The position numbers and the translations under genes were made by a program. DNA of 64,000 bases from Pseudenterobacter timonensis (GTDB lineage: Bacteria; Pseudomonadota; Gammaproteobacteria; Enterobacterales; Enterobacteriaceae): contig NZ_FCOP01000011.1 of the NCBI RefSeq assembly GCF_900021175.1, positions 248,001 to 312,000 of the forward strand. The letters are read 5' to 3'. Under the pieces are notes generated by a model. That model ran no database searches, was not told the DNA's origin, and saw nothing but the letters and a program-made list of their open reading frames with translations. The first letter of the stretch is position 1. The number at the start of each line of letters is the position of its first letter. This document shows positions 1 through 8,654 of the stretch, one piece after another.

Positions 1-58
1 GACCGTCAACGTGACCGCCATCAATGTCGATAAGGTGGAGTTCGTCACGCATCGCTGA
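1..58 (+). CDS. C-terminal end of a DUF4312-type protein (partial)
   Basis: Only the last 18 codons are present. The frame starting at base 2 reads without interruption to TGA at 56-58 and ends in ...VEFVTHR. The next gene starts 24 bases on with its own ribosome binding site. In other bacteria DUF4311 and DUF4310 genes are preceded by a DUF4312 gene, so I infer that family from position; the fragment is too short to prove it. The operon therefore begins upstream of this window. Confidence 0.55.
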   Translation, partial: TVNVTAINVDKVEFVTHR

Positions 59-81
59 ATATTTATCAAAAGGGCAGACTG

Positions 82-858
82 ATGTTCTTAATTATATTAA
101 TAAAATCGCTCATTATCGGCGGCCTGGTTGGCGTCGGTGTGGGCGCAGGGGCTGCACGCATGTTTCATGCGCCTACCACGCAAGGTATGGGCGCGTTTCG
201 TACATTGGGGGAGCTGAACTCTTGCGAAGGGGATCCCGCCTCCCATTTCTCTTTCGGTCTGGGGTTCTTCTTTAACGCCTGGGCCTCGTCGGTGGCGGCG
301 GGCTCTTTCACCCAGGATGTCGATCACCGCATCATCCCTAACTGGGGTGCGGCGGCGCTGATGATCAAAAACCGCAACGTCGGCGAGACGCTGCACGATC
401 CACGCAAAATGGCGATCGCCTGCGGCATTATCGGCATGATCGTCGTGACCTTCCTCAACCTGACCGCCTCGTCGGTACCGGAAGCGCTGCAGGTCACCGC
501 CGTGAAGGTACTGGTGCCCGCCGCGAACCTGCTGGTGAACACCGTGATGCCGGTGATCTTCTGGCTGGCGGCCATCGACGCGGGTAAAAAGTCGGGCTTC
601 TGGGCCACCATCTTCGGCGGCGCAGCGCAGCTGATCATGGGTAACGCCGTACCGGGCCTGGTGCTGGGTATCCTGATTGGCAAGGGTGTTGAAGAGAGCG
701 GCTGGAACCACGTCACCAAAGTCATGATGGCGGCTATCGTGCTGCTGTTCGTGCTGAGCGGCTTCTTCCGCGGCTTCGATATGAAGATGATCGAATCCTT
801 CCATCTGACCGTGCCGAACTGGCTCGACATGATCCACAACTCGCTCAGCGGTAAATAA
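82..858 (+). CDS. DUF4311-family membrane protein (putative transporter component)
   Basis: This 258-residue protein is very hydrophobic. It has an N-terminal membrane segment after MFLIILIKS and several more Gly/Ala/Val/Ile-rich helices to the C-terminus. It matches the DUF4311 family, whose members always sit beside DUF4310 and DUF4312 genes and beside DgaE/DgaF-type sugar-acid enzymes. An AGGG motif lies just upstream of the ATG. The next gene follows after 13 bases, so the two are co-transcribed. No biochemical function is established. I infer that the DUF4310/4311/4312 set carries the operon's substrate across the inner membrane, because the operon has enzymes and a regulator but no other permease. 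Confidence 0.8.
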   Translation: MFLIILIKSLIIGGLVGVGVGAGAARMFHAPTTQGMGAFRTLGELNSCEGDPASHFSFGLGFFFNAWASSVAAGSFTQDVDHRIIPNWGAAALMIKNRNVGETLHDPRKMAIACGIIGMIVVTFLNLTASSVPEALQVTAVKVLVPAANLLVNTVMPVIFWLAAIDAGKKSGFWATIFGGAAQLIMGNAVPGLVLGILIGKGVEESGWNHVTKVMMAAIVLLFVLSGFFRGFDMKMIESFHLTVPNWLDMIHNSLSGK

Positions 859-871
859 CAGGAGCCTCTAC

Positions 872-1513
872 ATGGAACAGAATAAAGGTTTTTGGTATGC
901 CGACTGGTCGTTCCCGATCTTTGTTGGCCTGCTCTCCTCCGGCGTTTTTGCCGGGACGCACATGTACTACCTCTACGGCATCGGCGCGTTTAACGAAGTG
1001 GCCTTCGTGGCGATGCTGAAAGCGGGGATTGATACCGGCGTCTACGGCGCGGTGGCGGCGTTCGGCGCGAGCTTCCTCTTCGCCCGTATTATCGAAGGGT
1101 CGCTGGTGGGGATCCTTGATATCGGCGGGGCCATTCAGACCGGTGTGGGTCTTGGCGTCCCGGCGCTGCTGCTGGGCGCGGGGATCATGTTCCCGGTGAC
1201 CAACTTTATCGCCTCCCTGATTACCGGCCTGGTGATTGGTCTGGCGATTGGTTACGTCATCATCCTGGCGCGTAAGTTCACCATCAACCAGAGCAACTCC
1301 ACCTACGGCGCGGACGTGATGATGGGGGCGGGCAACGCCTCGGGCCGCTTCCTCGGGCCGCTGATCATCCTCAGCGCCATGACCGCCTCCATTCCGATCG
1401 GCGTGGGATCGCTTATCGGCGCGCTGCTTTTCTATATCTGGCAAAAGCCGATCACCGGCGGCGCGATCCTCGGTGCGATGATTTTAGGCTGGCTGTTCCC
1501 GGTCGCCCTTTAA
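872..1513 (+). CDS. DUF4310-family membrane protein (putative transporter component)
   Basis: This is a 213-residue polytopic membrane protein with an aromatic N-terminus (FWYADWSFP) and about six hydrophobic, glycine-rich helices, matching DUF4310. It is preceded by CAGGAG about 8 bases before the ATG and follows the DUF4311 gene after 13 bases. These proteins are known only as conserved partners of DUF4311/DUF4312 in sugar-acid catabolic clusters. A shared role in substrate uptake is an inference from context. Nothing in it resembles PTS IIC, ABC or MFS signature motifs. Confidence 0.8.
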   Translation: MEQNKGFWYADWSFPIFVGLLSSGVFAGTHMYYLYGIGAFNEVAFVAMLKAGIDTGVYGAVAAFGASFLFARIIEGSLVGILDIGGAIQTGVGLGVPALLLGAGIMFPVTNFIASLITGLVIGLAIGYVIILARKFTINQSNSTYGADVMMGAGNASGRFLGPLIILSAMTASIPIGVGSLIGALLFYIWQKPITGGAILGAMILGWLFPVAL

Positions 1514-1533
1514 CACCCGCGGGCAAGGACGAT

Positions 1534-1570
1534 GTTGTAGGCCGGATAAGGCGTAAGCCGCCATCCGGCA
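1534..1570 (+). repeat. REP-type palindromic element
   Basis: The intergenic stretch contains GTAGGCCGGATAAGGCG followed by CGCCATCCGGC, the classic enterobacterial REP palindrome. It lies between the DUF4310 stop and the amidohydrolase ribosome binding site. It may form an mRNA 3'-end hairpin that separates transporter and enzyme expression. Confidence 0.85.
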
Positions 1571-1617
1571 AATTATCCCGGCGGGTGAGAAATCGCCCGC
1601 TCAACCAGGAGAACCCC

Positions 1618-2751
1618 ATGTTTGATTTACTCCTGCGCCGCGCGCGCCTTGTCGACGATACCCTGACCGATATCGCTATTCAGGAGGGGAAAATTGCCGC
1701 GCTGGGCGAGATTGACGCTCCCGCTCACAAGACCGTTGAGCTTAACGGAGAGGTTTTCGTCAGCGCGGGCTGGATTGACTCCCACGTTCACTGCTACCCG
1801 AAATCACCGATTTATCACGATGAGCCGGACAGCGTCGGCATCGCCACCGGCGTCACCACCGTGGTGGACGCGGGCAGCACCGGCGCCGACGACGTGGACG
1901 ACTTCTACGAGATCACCCGCCAGGCCACAACCGAGGTCTTTGCCCTGCTGAATATCTCCCGCGTGGGGCTGATTGCTCAGAACGAGCTGGCGAACATGGC
2001 GAACATTGACGCCGATGCGGTGAAGCAGGCAGTCAGGCGCCACCCCGATTTTATCGTCGGTCTGAAGGCGCGCATGAGCAGCAGCGTAGTGGGCGAAAAT
2101 GGCATTACGCCGCTGGAACGCGCGAAAGCGATCCAGAAAGAGAACGGCGACCTGCCGCTGATGGTGCACATCGGCAACAACCCGCCGAATCTGGATGAAA
2201 TTGCCGAACTGTTAAGCTCCGGCGACATCATCACCCACTGTTACAACGGCAAACCCAACCGCATTCTGACGCCATCCGGCGAGCTGCGCGCCTCCATCAC
2301 CTCGGCGCTGAAGCGCGGCGTGCGTCTGGACGTGGGACACGGCACGGCGAGCTTCAGCTTTGAGGTGGCGAAACGCGCCATCGCGATGGGCATCCTGCCG
2401 CACACCATCAGCTCAGACATCTACTGCCGCAACCGCATTAACGGCCCGGTGGGGTCGCTTTCGAGCGTGATGTCGAAATTCCTCGCCATCGGCATGTCCC
2501 TGCCGCAGGTGATTGACTGCGTCACCGCTAACGCCGCCGATGGCCTGCGCCTGGCGCGCAAGGGCCGCATCCAGCCGGGACTGGACGCTGACCTGACGCT
2601 GTTCACGATTAAGCATCAGCCGACGCTACTGACCGATGCGGAAAACGACAGCCTGAGCGCTGAAAAGATACTGGTACCGCTTGCCGCGATCCGCGCGGGC
2701 AAGGGCTACATGACCGAACAAGGGAGCACGGAACATGCCTTCGATTTATGA
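1618..2751 (+). CDS. Amidohydrolase/deacetylase-family metallohydrolase
   Basis: This is a 377-residue cytoplasmic metal-dependent hydrolase. The metal-binding HVH motif of the amidohydrolase superfamily (DSHVHCYP) lies near residue 55, with further metal-ligand histidines at VHIGNN, THCYNG and VGHGTAS and the C-terminal GRIQPGLDADLTLF signature. The ATG at 1618 is chosen over an in-frame upstream ATG at 1585 because AGGAGAA lies just before it and the family N-terminus (MFDLLLRRARL) starts there. The family is related to dihydroorotases and N-acetyl-sugar deacetylases. In this operon it probably deacylates an N-acylated amino-sugar acid before DgaE acts. Its last 17 bases overlap the next gene. 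Confidence 0.85.
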   Translation: MFDLLLRRARLVDDTLTDIAIQEGKIAALGEIDAPAHKTVELNGEVFVSAGWIDSHVHCYPKSPIYHDEPDSVGIATGVTTVVDAGSTGADDVDDFYEITRQATTEVFALLNISRVGLIAQNELANMANIDADAVKQAVRRHPDFIVGLKARMSSSVVGENGITPLERAKAIQKENGDLPLMVHIGNNPPNLDEIAELLSSGDIITHCYNGKPNRILTPSGELRASITSALKRGVRLDVGHGTASFSFEVAKRAIAMGILPHTISSDIYCRNRINGPVGSLSSVMSKFLAIGMSLPQVIDCVTANAADGLRLARKGRIQPGLDADLTLFTIKHQPTLLTDAENDSLSAEKILVPLAAIRAGKGYMTEQGSTEHAFDL

Positions 2752-3853
2752 GAAATACCATTTAAAACAGGTGATTAATGCCTCCGGCCGCATGACGGCG
2801 CTGGGGGTTTCCACGCCGCGCCCGGAGGTGGTGCAGGCGGCGATGGACGGCATGAATCACTACTTCGAGATGAAAGATCTGGTCAATAAAACCGGAGAAT
2901 ACATCGCCAGGCTGCTGGAGGTGGAAGGGGCGACGGTGGTCTCCTGCGCCTCGGCGGGCATTGCCCAGTCCGTGGCGGCGGTACTGGTGAAAGAGAGCGA
3001 CTGGCTGCTGGAAAACCTGCACGTCACCCCGATTGAAAACAACGAGATCGTATTGCCGAAAGGCCACAACGTTAACTTTGGCGCGCCGGTGGGCACCATG
3101 GTGGCGCTGGGCGGCGGTAAAGTGGTGGAGGCGGGCTACGCCAATGAATGCTCCGCCGACCAGCTGGCGGCGGCGATCACCCCCCGCACCGCGGCGATCC
3201 TTTACATCAAATCCCACCACTGCGTGCAGAAAAGCATGCTCAGCGTCGAGCAGGCGGCGGTCGTGGCGCGTAAACACGATCTGCCGCTGATCGTCGATGC
3301 GGCGGCGGAAGAGGATCTGCATACCTATTACCGATCCGGCGCTGACCTGGTGATCTACAGCGGCGCGAAAGCGATCGAAGGGCCAACCAGCGGTCTGGTG
3401 ATCGGCAAAGCGCAATATGTGGAGTGGGTGAAACGCCAGACGGCGGGCATCGGTCGCGCCATGAAGGTGGGCAAAGAGGGCATTCTCGGCCTGACCTGCG
3501 CCATCGAACACTACCTGACAGCCACCAAAGAGAGCGGGGCGGAGATGGTGGCGAAGATGACGCCGTTTATCGACGCGCTCAACACCCTGAACGGCGTTAC
3601 CGCGCGCGTGGTGTGGGACAGCGCCGGGCGCGACATCGCCCGCACTGAGATTAAGTTTGACGAGGCGGTCACCGGTATCCGCACCGGCGAGCTGGTGAAT
3701 CAGCTTAAGCAGGGGGAGTACGCCATCTACTTCCGCGGCTACAAGGCCAACGAAGGCATTATCGAAGCGGATGTGCGTAGCGTCACCGCTGACCAGCTCG
3801 ACATTATCTGGCGTCGCATTAGCGAAGTGACAGGAGAGGAGAAAACCGCATGA
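2735..3853 (+). CDS. DgaE-family PLP-dependent ammonia-lyase
   Basis: This 372-residue fold-type I PLP enzyme carries the expected aspartate (LPLIVDAAAEED, near residue 185) and the Schiff-base lysine region (LVIYSGAKAIEGPTSG, near residue 210). It matches the DgaE/selenocysteine-synthase-like family. Salmonella DgaE converts D-glucosaminate-6-phosphate to 2-keto-3-deoxy-6-phosphogluconate with release of ammonia. The gene overlaps the amidohydrolase by 17 bases and the aldolase by ATGA, so the three enzymes are translationally coupled. The exact substrate is not shown by sequence; an amino-sugar acid phosphate is the likely class. Confidence 0.85.
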   Translation: MPSIYEKYHLKQVINASGRMTALGVSTPRPEVVQAAMDGMNHYFEMKDLVNKTGEYIARLLEVEGATVVSCASAGIAQSVAAVLVKESDWLLENLHVTPIENNEIVLPKGHNVNFGAPVGTMVALGGGKVVEAGYANECSADQLAAAITPRTAAILYIKSHHCVQKSMLSVEQAAVVARKHDLPLIVDAAAEEDLHTYYRSGADLVIYSGAKAIEGPTSGLVIGKAQYVEWVKRQTAGIGRAMKVGKEGILGLTCAIEHYLTATKESGAEMVAKMTPFIDALNTLNGVTARVVWDSAGRDIARTEIKFDEAVTGIRTGELVNQLKQGEYAIYFRGYKANEGIIEADVRSVTADQLDIIWRRISEVTGEEKTA

Positions 3854-4587
3854 AACTGACCCCCAATTTTTACCGTGACCGCGTCTGCCTCAACGTGCTG
3901 GCAGGCTCGAAAGCCAACGCCAGCGCCATTTACGAGGCGGCAGAAGGCCATGTGCTGGTGGGCGTGCTCTCCAAAAATTACCCTGACGTGGCGAGCGCGG
4001 TGGCGGATATGCGCGAGTATGCTCAACTGATTGATAACGCGCTCTCCGTGGGGCTGGGGGCGGGTGACCCGAACCAGTCGGCGATGGTGAGCGAGATCTC
4101 CCGTCAGGTACAGCCGCAGCACGTCAACCAGGTCTTTACCGGCGTGGCCACCAGCCGCGCGCTGCTTGGGCAGAACGAGACGGTGGTCAACGGCCTGGTC
4201 TCGCCCACCGGCACCGTCGGGATGGTGAAAATCTCCACCGGGCCGCTGAGCAGCAAAGCGCCGGACGGCATTGTGCCGGTGGAAACGGCGATTGCCCTGC
4301 TGAAGGATTTCGGCGGCAGCTCGATTAAGTATTTCCCGATGGGCGGCCTGAAATGCCGGGAGGAATACAAAGCGGTAGCGGAAGCCTGCGCCCGTCACGA
4401 CTTCTGGCTGGAGCCGACCGGGGGAATCGATTTGGACAACTTCGAAGAGATTTTGCAGATTGCGCTAGAGGCGGGAGTGAGCAAAATCATTCCGCATGTT
4501 TATAGTTCGATTATCGATAAAGCGAGCGGCGACACGCGCCCGGACGATGTGCGCCAGCTGCTGGCGATGACGAAGAAGCGGGTGTAG
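3850..4587 (+). CDS. KDGP aldolase, DgaF-like
   Basis: This 245-residue TIM-barrel protein belongs to the KDGP aldolase family (DgaF). The segment ending SSIKYFPMGGLK (about residue 158) carries the lysine expected to form the Schiff base, and the C-terminal phosphate loop region is ...FWLEPTGGIDLDNF. The reaction is cleavage of 2-keto-3-deoxy-6-phosphogluconate to pyruvate and glyceraldehyde-3-phosphate, so this gene feeds the product of the DgaE-like enzyme into glycolysis. It starts in an ATGA overlap with the upstream gene. Confidence 0.85.
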   Translation: MKLTPNFYRDRVCLNVLAGSKANASAIYEAAEGHVLVGVLSKNYPDVASAVADMREYAQLIDNALSVGLGAGDPNQSAMVSEISRQVQPQHVNQVFTGVATSRALLGQNETVVNGLVSPTGTVGMVKISTGPLSSKAPDGIVPVETAIALLKDFGGSSIKYFPMGGLKCREEYKAVAEACARHDFWLEPTGGIDLDNFEEILQIALEAGVSKIIPHVYSSIIDKASGDTRPDDVRQLLAMTKKRV

Positions 4588-4596
4588 TCAGACTTG

Positions 4597-4760
4597 CCCC
4601 TCACCCCGGCCCTCTCCCCAGAGGGGAGAGGGGGAAAATAGTGCCCCGGCCCGAACGGCACCCGCAGGGAAAAGTGTGCTCGCTCGGTCCTCTCTCCATA
4701 AGGCAAAAGCGGGCTCGATCGGTCCCCTCTCCCCTTTGGGGAGAGGGTTAGGGTGAGGGG
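4597..4760. repeat. Pair of inverted palindromic repeats (CCCTCACCC type)
   Basis: Two copies of the CCCCTCACCC...CTCTCCCC unit lie in opposite orientation, at about 4597-4634 and 4722-4760. Each contains its own CTCTCCCC/GGGGAGAG hairpin. The unit recurs in at least six other intergenic gaps here. It separates the catabolic enzymes from the exported lactonase gene and could form a transcript-end structure. Confidence 0.85.
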
Positions 4761-4789
4761 AACAACCACACAACGCCACAGGAGCAACC

Positions 4790-5935
4790 ATGCACACCCG
4801 CACTCTGCTTGCCGCATCACTTTCGCTACTCGCCACCGCAGCCGTCGCCCAGACGCAGTACGCCTGGGTGGGGACCTACAACCCCAACGGCGAAGGGCTG
4901 TACCGCTTTACCGTTGACCCGCAAACCGGCGCGCTTAGTAACAAAACGCTGGTAAGCAAACTGCCAAACGCCGCGCAGCTTACCGTCTCACACGACGGCA
5001 GCACGCTCTATCTCGCCAGTGAAGTGGAACAGGGTGTCGTACAGGCGCTGCGCGTCGACAAAAACGGCGAGCTGCATCTGCTTAACCAGGTCGCCTCCGG
5101 CGGCGCGGGGCCGGTCTATCTGTCACTCACCCCGAATGGTCGCTATCTGCTGGTGGCCAACTACGTCAGCGGCTCGATCGCCGTCCTGCCGGTGCAGCCG
5201 GATGGTTCGCTGGGAGAGGCGACGGATGTGCAGCAGGATAAAGGGGAGCCGGGGGCGGCGAAGCCGGAAGCTGCCGTCGAAGGCAGTTTCGCCATCAGCG
5301 ATCATAACGGCCCGCACGCCCATATGATCGCCGCCGATCCGGGCGGCAGATTTGTCTACTCCACCGATCTGGGGCTGGATCGGATCTACCAGTATCGCCT
5401 CGACGATCGCACGGGCAAATTAACCCCCAACGATCCGCCGTTTATCAGCGCCTCGTCGAAAGGGGCGGGGCCGCGCCATTTCGTCTTTACGCCAAAAGGG
5501 GATGGCCTGTGGCTGATTAACGAGGAGGCCTCCACGCTGACCTGGTACGCGCTGGACGCGGCAAATGGCACGCTGAAAGCGGGGAAAACGATCTCCGCGC
5601 TGCCGCAGGGTTACAAAGGCACCAGCTTTGCGGCGGGACTCGTGCTGAGCCAGGACGGAGAGCAGCTTTATGTTGCCAATCGTTTGCATAACAGCATCGC
5701 GCACTTTACCGTAAAGGCTGACGGCACGCTGATCCACAAGGATGACGTCTGGACGCGCGGCGACTATCCCCGCTCCCTGACGCTGGATAAGAACGGACAA
5801 TGGCTCTACGTCATGAATCAGCGCAGCGATAACATCACCCGTTTCCGGGTAACCAGCGGGGGCACGCTGCGCTTCGAGCCGGACTATACCCCGGTTGGCA
5901 GCCCGTCCCAGATGGTTATTTCATTCACACCTTGA
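4790..5935 (+). CDS. Exported lactonase-family seven-bladed beta-propeller protein
   Basis: This 381-residue protein has a signal peptide (MHTRTLLAASLSLLATAAVAQ, cleavage near residue 21) and then repeated propeller blades with the family signatures YAWVGTYNPNGEGLYRF, NGPHAHMI and GAGPRHFVF. It belongs to the lactonase/6-phosphogluconolactonase propeller family (PF10282). Unlike cytoplasmic Pgl it is predicted to be periplasmic, so it probably opens a sugar lactone outside the inner membrane to give the acid imported by this operon. AGGAG lies just before the ATG. The exact substrate is unknown. Confidence 0.85.
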   Translation: MHTRTLLAASLSLLATAAVAQTQYAWVGTYNPNGEGLYRFTVDPQTGALSNKTLVSKLPNAAQLTVSHDGSTLYLASEVEQGVVQALRVDKNGELHLLNQVASGGAGPVYLSLTPNGRYLLVANYVSGSIAVLPVQPDGSLGEATDVQQDKGEPGAAKPEAAVEGSFAISDHNGPHAHMIAADPGGRFVYSTDLGLDRIYQYRLDDRTGKLTPNDPPFISASSKGAGPRHFVFTPKGDGLWLINEEASTLTWYALDAANGTLKAGKTISALPQGYKGTSFAAGLVLSQDGEQLYVANRLHNSIAHFTVKADGTLIHKDDVWTRGDYPRSLTLDKNGQWLYVMNQRSDNITRFRVTSGGTLRFEPDYTPVGSPSQMVISFTP

Positions 5936-5954
5936 GCAGTAAGAGGATCAGGAC

Positions 5955-7865
5955 GTGCGATTTCCGAACCAACGTTTAGCCCAGCTGTTTGAGATGCTGC
6001 AGAACGAGACGCTGCCTCAGGATGAGCTGGCGCAGCGGCTGTCGGTTTCTACTCGCACCGTCAGAGCCGATATCAGCGCGCTCAACGCCCTGCTCGCCGG
6101 TCACGGCGCGCAGTTTATCCTTAACCGTGGCAGCGGCTACCGGCTGAAGATCGAAGATGCCGCCCGCTACCGGACGCTGCAGGATAGCCGCCCGCGTGGC
6201 CTGCGCATTCCGCGCACCGGGCAGGAGCGGGTGCACTATCTGGTGGTGCGTTTCCTGACGTCAGCTTTTTCCCTCAAGCTGGAGGATCTGGCCGACGAGT
6301 GGTTTGTCAGCCGCGCCACGCTGCAGAGCGACATGGTGGAGGTGCGCGAGTGGTTCCATCGTTACAACCTGACGCTGGAAACCCGCCCGCGCCATGGCAT
6401 GAAGCTTTTCGGCAGCGAAATGGCGATCCGCACCTGTCTCACCGATCTGCTCTGGGAGCTGGCGCAGCAGGATAGCCTCAACCCTCTGGTCACGGAGGTG
6501 GCGCTGAACGCGGGGGTACCGGAGCGGCTGGCGGCGGTACTGCATGATACGCTGACGCGCTACCATCTGCGCCTGACCGACGAGGGGGAGCTGTTCGTGC
6601 GGCTCTACTGCGCCGTATCGGTAAGGCGCATCAGCGAAGGCTATCCGCTGCCGGAGTTCACCGCTGACGATGTGGACGATAACGTGCGCGACGCCGCGCG
6701 GGATATCGCCGCCGCCATCGCCAGCCTGGCCGATAAAACCTTATCCCCCTCGGAAGAGAGCTGGCTGTGCGTGCATATCGCCGCGCGGCAGATCCAGGAG
6801 ATAGCGCCCAGCGCCATCAATGCCGACGACGAAGAGGCGCTGGTTAACTACATCCTGCGCTACATTAACACCCACTATAACTACAACCTGCTGAGCGATG
6901 CGCAGCTGCATGCCGATCTGCTGACCCATATCAAGACCATGATCACCCGCGTGCGCTATCAGATCATGATCCCCAACCCGCTGCTGGAGAACATCAAGCA
7001 GCACTATCCGATGGCATGGGACATGACGCTTGCGGCGGTGTCGAGCTGGGGAAAATATACCCCCTACGCCATCAGCGAAAACGAGATCGGTTTTCTGGTG
7101 CTGCATATCGGTGTCGGGCTGGAGCGCCACTACAATATCGGCTACCAGCGTCAGCCGCGGGTGCTGCTGGTCTGCGATGCCGGCAACGCCATGGCGCGGA
7201 TGATCGAAGCGGTGCTGCAGCGCAAATATCCGCAGCTCGAGGTGACCCGCACCGTCACGCTGCGCGAGTATGAGCTTGCCGGAGCGATTAGCGAGGATTT
7301 TGTCATCGCCACCGCCCGCATCAGCGAGAAGGCGAAACCGGTGGTCACCATCGCGCCGTTCCCGACCGACTATCAGCTGGAGCAGATTGGCAAACTGGTG
7401 CTGGTGGATCGCACCCGCCCCTGGATGCTGGAGAAGTATTTCGACGCCGCCCATTTTCGCATTATCGATACCCCGCTCGATCGCGAGACGTTGTTTCAGA
7501 CGCTTTGCACGCAGCTGGAGGCGGAGGGATTCGTTGGCGCAGAGTTTCTCGATTCGGTGGTGGAGCGCGAGGCGATTGTCAGCACCATGCTGGGCGACGG
7601 CATCGCGCTGCCGCACTCCCTCGGTCTGCTGGCGCAAAAAACGGTGGTCTATACCGTGCTGGCGCCGCAGGGTATCGCCTGGGGCGATGAGACCGCGCAT
7701 GTCATTTTCCTGCTCGCCATCAGTAAAAGCGAGTATGAAGAGGCAATGGCGATCTACGATATTTTTGTGACGTTTCTGCGCGAGCGGGCAATGACGCGGC
7801 TCTGCGCCTGCCGTGATTTTGCGGCCTTCAAAACCGTGGCGATGGAGTGCCTGAGCCGCTTTTAA
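5955..7865 (+). CDS. PRD-domain transcriptional regulator with EIIB- and EIIA-like domains (BglG/MtlR type)
   Basis: This 636-residue protein starts with an HTH_11 domain (QRLSVSTRTVRADISAL, residues 20-45), followed by a second HTH (EWFVSRATLQSDM), two PRD domains between about residues 190 and 410 (FVRLYCAVSVRR, FLVLHIGVGLERH), an EIIB-like segment beginning VLLVCDAGNAMARM and a C-terminal EIIA domain with a candidate phospho-histidine in GIALPHSLGLL. Such proteins are activated or inhibited through PTS phosphorylation. It follows the lactonase gene by 19 bases, so it probably controls this operon. The last 4 bases overlap convergently with nrdG. Confidence 0.88.
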   Translation: MRFPNQRLAQLFEMLQNETLPQDELAQRLSVSTRTVRADISALNALLAGHGAQFILNRGSGYRLKIEDAARYRTLQDSRPRGLRIPRTGQERVHYLVVRFLTSAFSLKLEDLADEWFVSRATLQSDMVEVREWFHRYNLTLETRPRHGMKLFGSEMAIRTCLTDLLWELAQQDSLNPLVTEVALNAGVPERLAAVLHDTLTRYHLRLTDEGELFVRLYCAVSVRRISEGYPLPEFTADDVDDNVRDAARDIAAAIASLADKTLSPSEESWLCVHIAARQIQEIAPSAINADDEEALVNYILRYINTHYNYNLLSDAQLHADLLTHIKTMITRVRYQIMIPNPLLENIKQHYPMAWDMTLAAVSSWGKYTPYAISENEIGFLVLHIGVGLERHYNIGYQRQPRVLLVCDAGNAMARMIEAVLQRKYPQLEVTRTVTLREYELAGAISEDFVIATARISEKAKPVVTIAPFPTDYQLEQIGKLVLVDRTRPWMLEKYFDAAHFRIIDTPLDRETLFQTLCTQLEAEGFVGAEFLDSVVEREAIVSTMLGDGIALPHSLGLLAQKTVVYTVLAPQGIAWGDETAHVIFLLAISKSEYEEAMAIYDIFVTFLRERAMTRLCACRDFAAFKTVAMECLSRF

Positions 7866-8326
7866 CGCAGATGGTGGACGACCTGGTTGCTGCTGCCGCG
7901 CCAGATCAGGGCGGGATCTTTCAGATCCTGGACAAATTTGCCGTCAACCAGCACGTTGATCAGATCCACTACCTGCATCTGTGCGCCGTTAAGTTCATCG
8001 ATCTTATAGCCGGTCCAGACCCAGATATCCTTGCCCGGACACTCGGCGCGAATGCGCTGCACCAGCTTCAGAATATCCGGCACGTTCTGCGGATGAAGCG
8101 GATCGCCGCCGGAGAGGGAAACGCCCTGGCGCCTGATGCGGGTGTCGTTCAGATCGCGGATGATCCGATCTTCCATCTCCTGCGTAAACGGCACGCCTGA
8201 ATTGAGCCGCCAGGTGCTTTTGTTGTAGCAGCCGGGGCATTCGTGCACGCAGCCTGCGACAAACAGGGTGCAGCGGGTGCCGGGGCCGTTGACGATGTCG
8301 ACGGGGTAGTACTGGTGATAGTTCAT
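7862..8326 (-). CDS. nrdG: Anaerobic ribonucleotide reductase activating protein NrdG
   Basis: This 154-residue radical-SAM enzyme uses a [4Fe-4S] cluster and S-adenosylmethionine to generate the glycyl radical on NrdD. The cluster motif CX3CX2C is visible as CVHECPGC (residues 26-33), followed by the SAM-binding GGDP segment (LSGGDPLHPQN). Length and N-terminus (MNYHQYYPVDIVNGPG) match E. coli NrdG. It lies downstream of nrdD on the same strand, separated by a 328-base gap filled with tandem repeats, longer than I would expect for this pair. Confidence 0.97.
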   Translation of the reverse strand: MNYHQYYPVDIVNGPGTRCTLFVAGCVHECPGCYNKSTWRLNSGVPFTQEMEDRIIRDLNDTRIRRQGVSLSGGDPLHPQNVPDILKLVQRIRAECPGKDIWVWTGYKIDELNGAQMQVVDLINVLVDGKFVQDLKDPALIWRGSSNQVVHHLR

Positions 8327-8345
8327 TTTCGCTTCTGTGTGAATG

Positions 8346-8645
8346 TGCCTGTCGGAACCCTCACCCCGGCCCTCTCCCTGGAAGGGAGAGGGGGAAAGGC
8401 GGTCCTGCGTCCGGTTCTGATTCCGCGCTCGGGCTGTCCCCTCTCCCTAAGACGGGCGGTTCTCGGGCTGCCCTCTCCCTAAGACGGGCGGTTCTCGGGC
8501 TGCCCTCTCCCTAAGTCGAGCGGTTCTCGGGCTGTCCCCTCTCCCTAAGACGGGCGGTTCTCGGGATGTCCCTTCTCCCTAAGTCGGGCGGTTCTCGGGC
8601 TGTCCCCTCTCCCCTGTGGGGAGAGGGTTAGGGTGAGGGGAAACC
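8346..8645. repeat. Intergenic repeat array between nrdD and nrdG
   Basis: Two outward palindromic units of the CCCTCACCC type (about 8358-8395 and 8605-8640) enclose a tandem array. Six units starting CGGG(C/A)TG begin at 8430, 8464, 8496, 8528, 8562 and 8596, with periods of 34, 32, 32, 34 and 34 bases. The core is CTCTCCCTAAG followed by GGGCGGTTCT. The array seems to come from repeated duplication of one half of the palindrome. There is no coding potential. Confidence 0.9.
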
Positions 8646-8654
8646 TCTCCAGCC

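Noticed and set aside
8430..8604. Short-period repeats resembling a CRISPR or coding repeat
   Set aside because: Units of 32-34 bases are repeats without spacers, and the reading frame is not conserved between units because periods vary by 2 bases.
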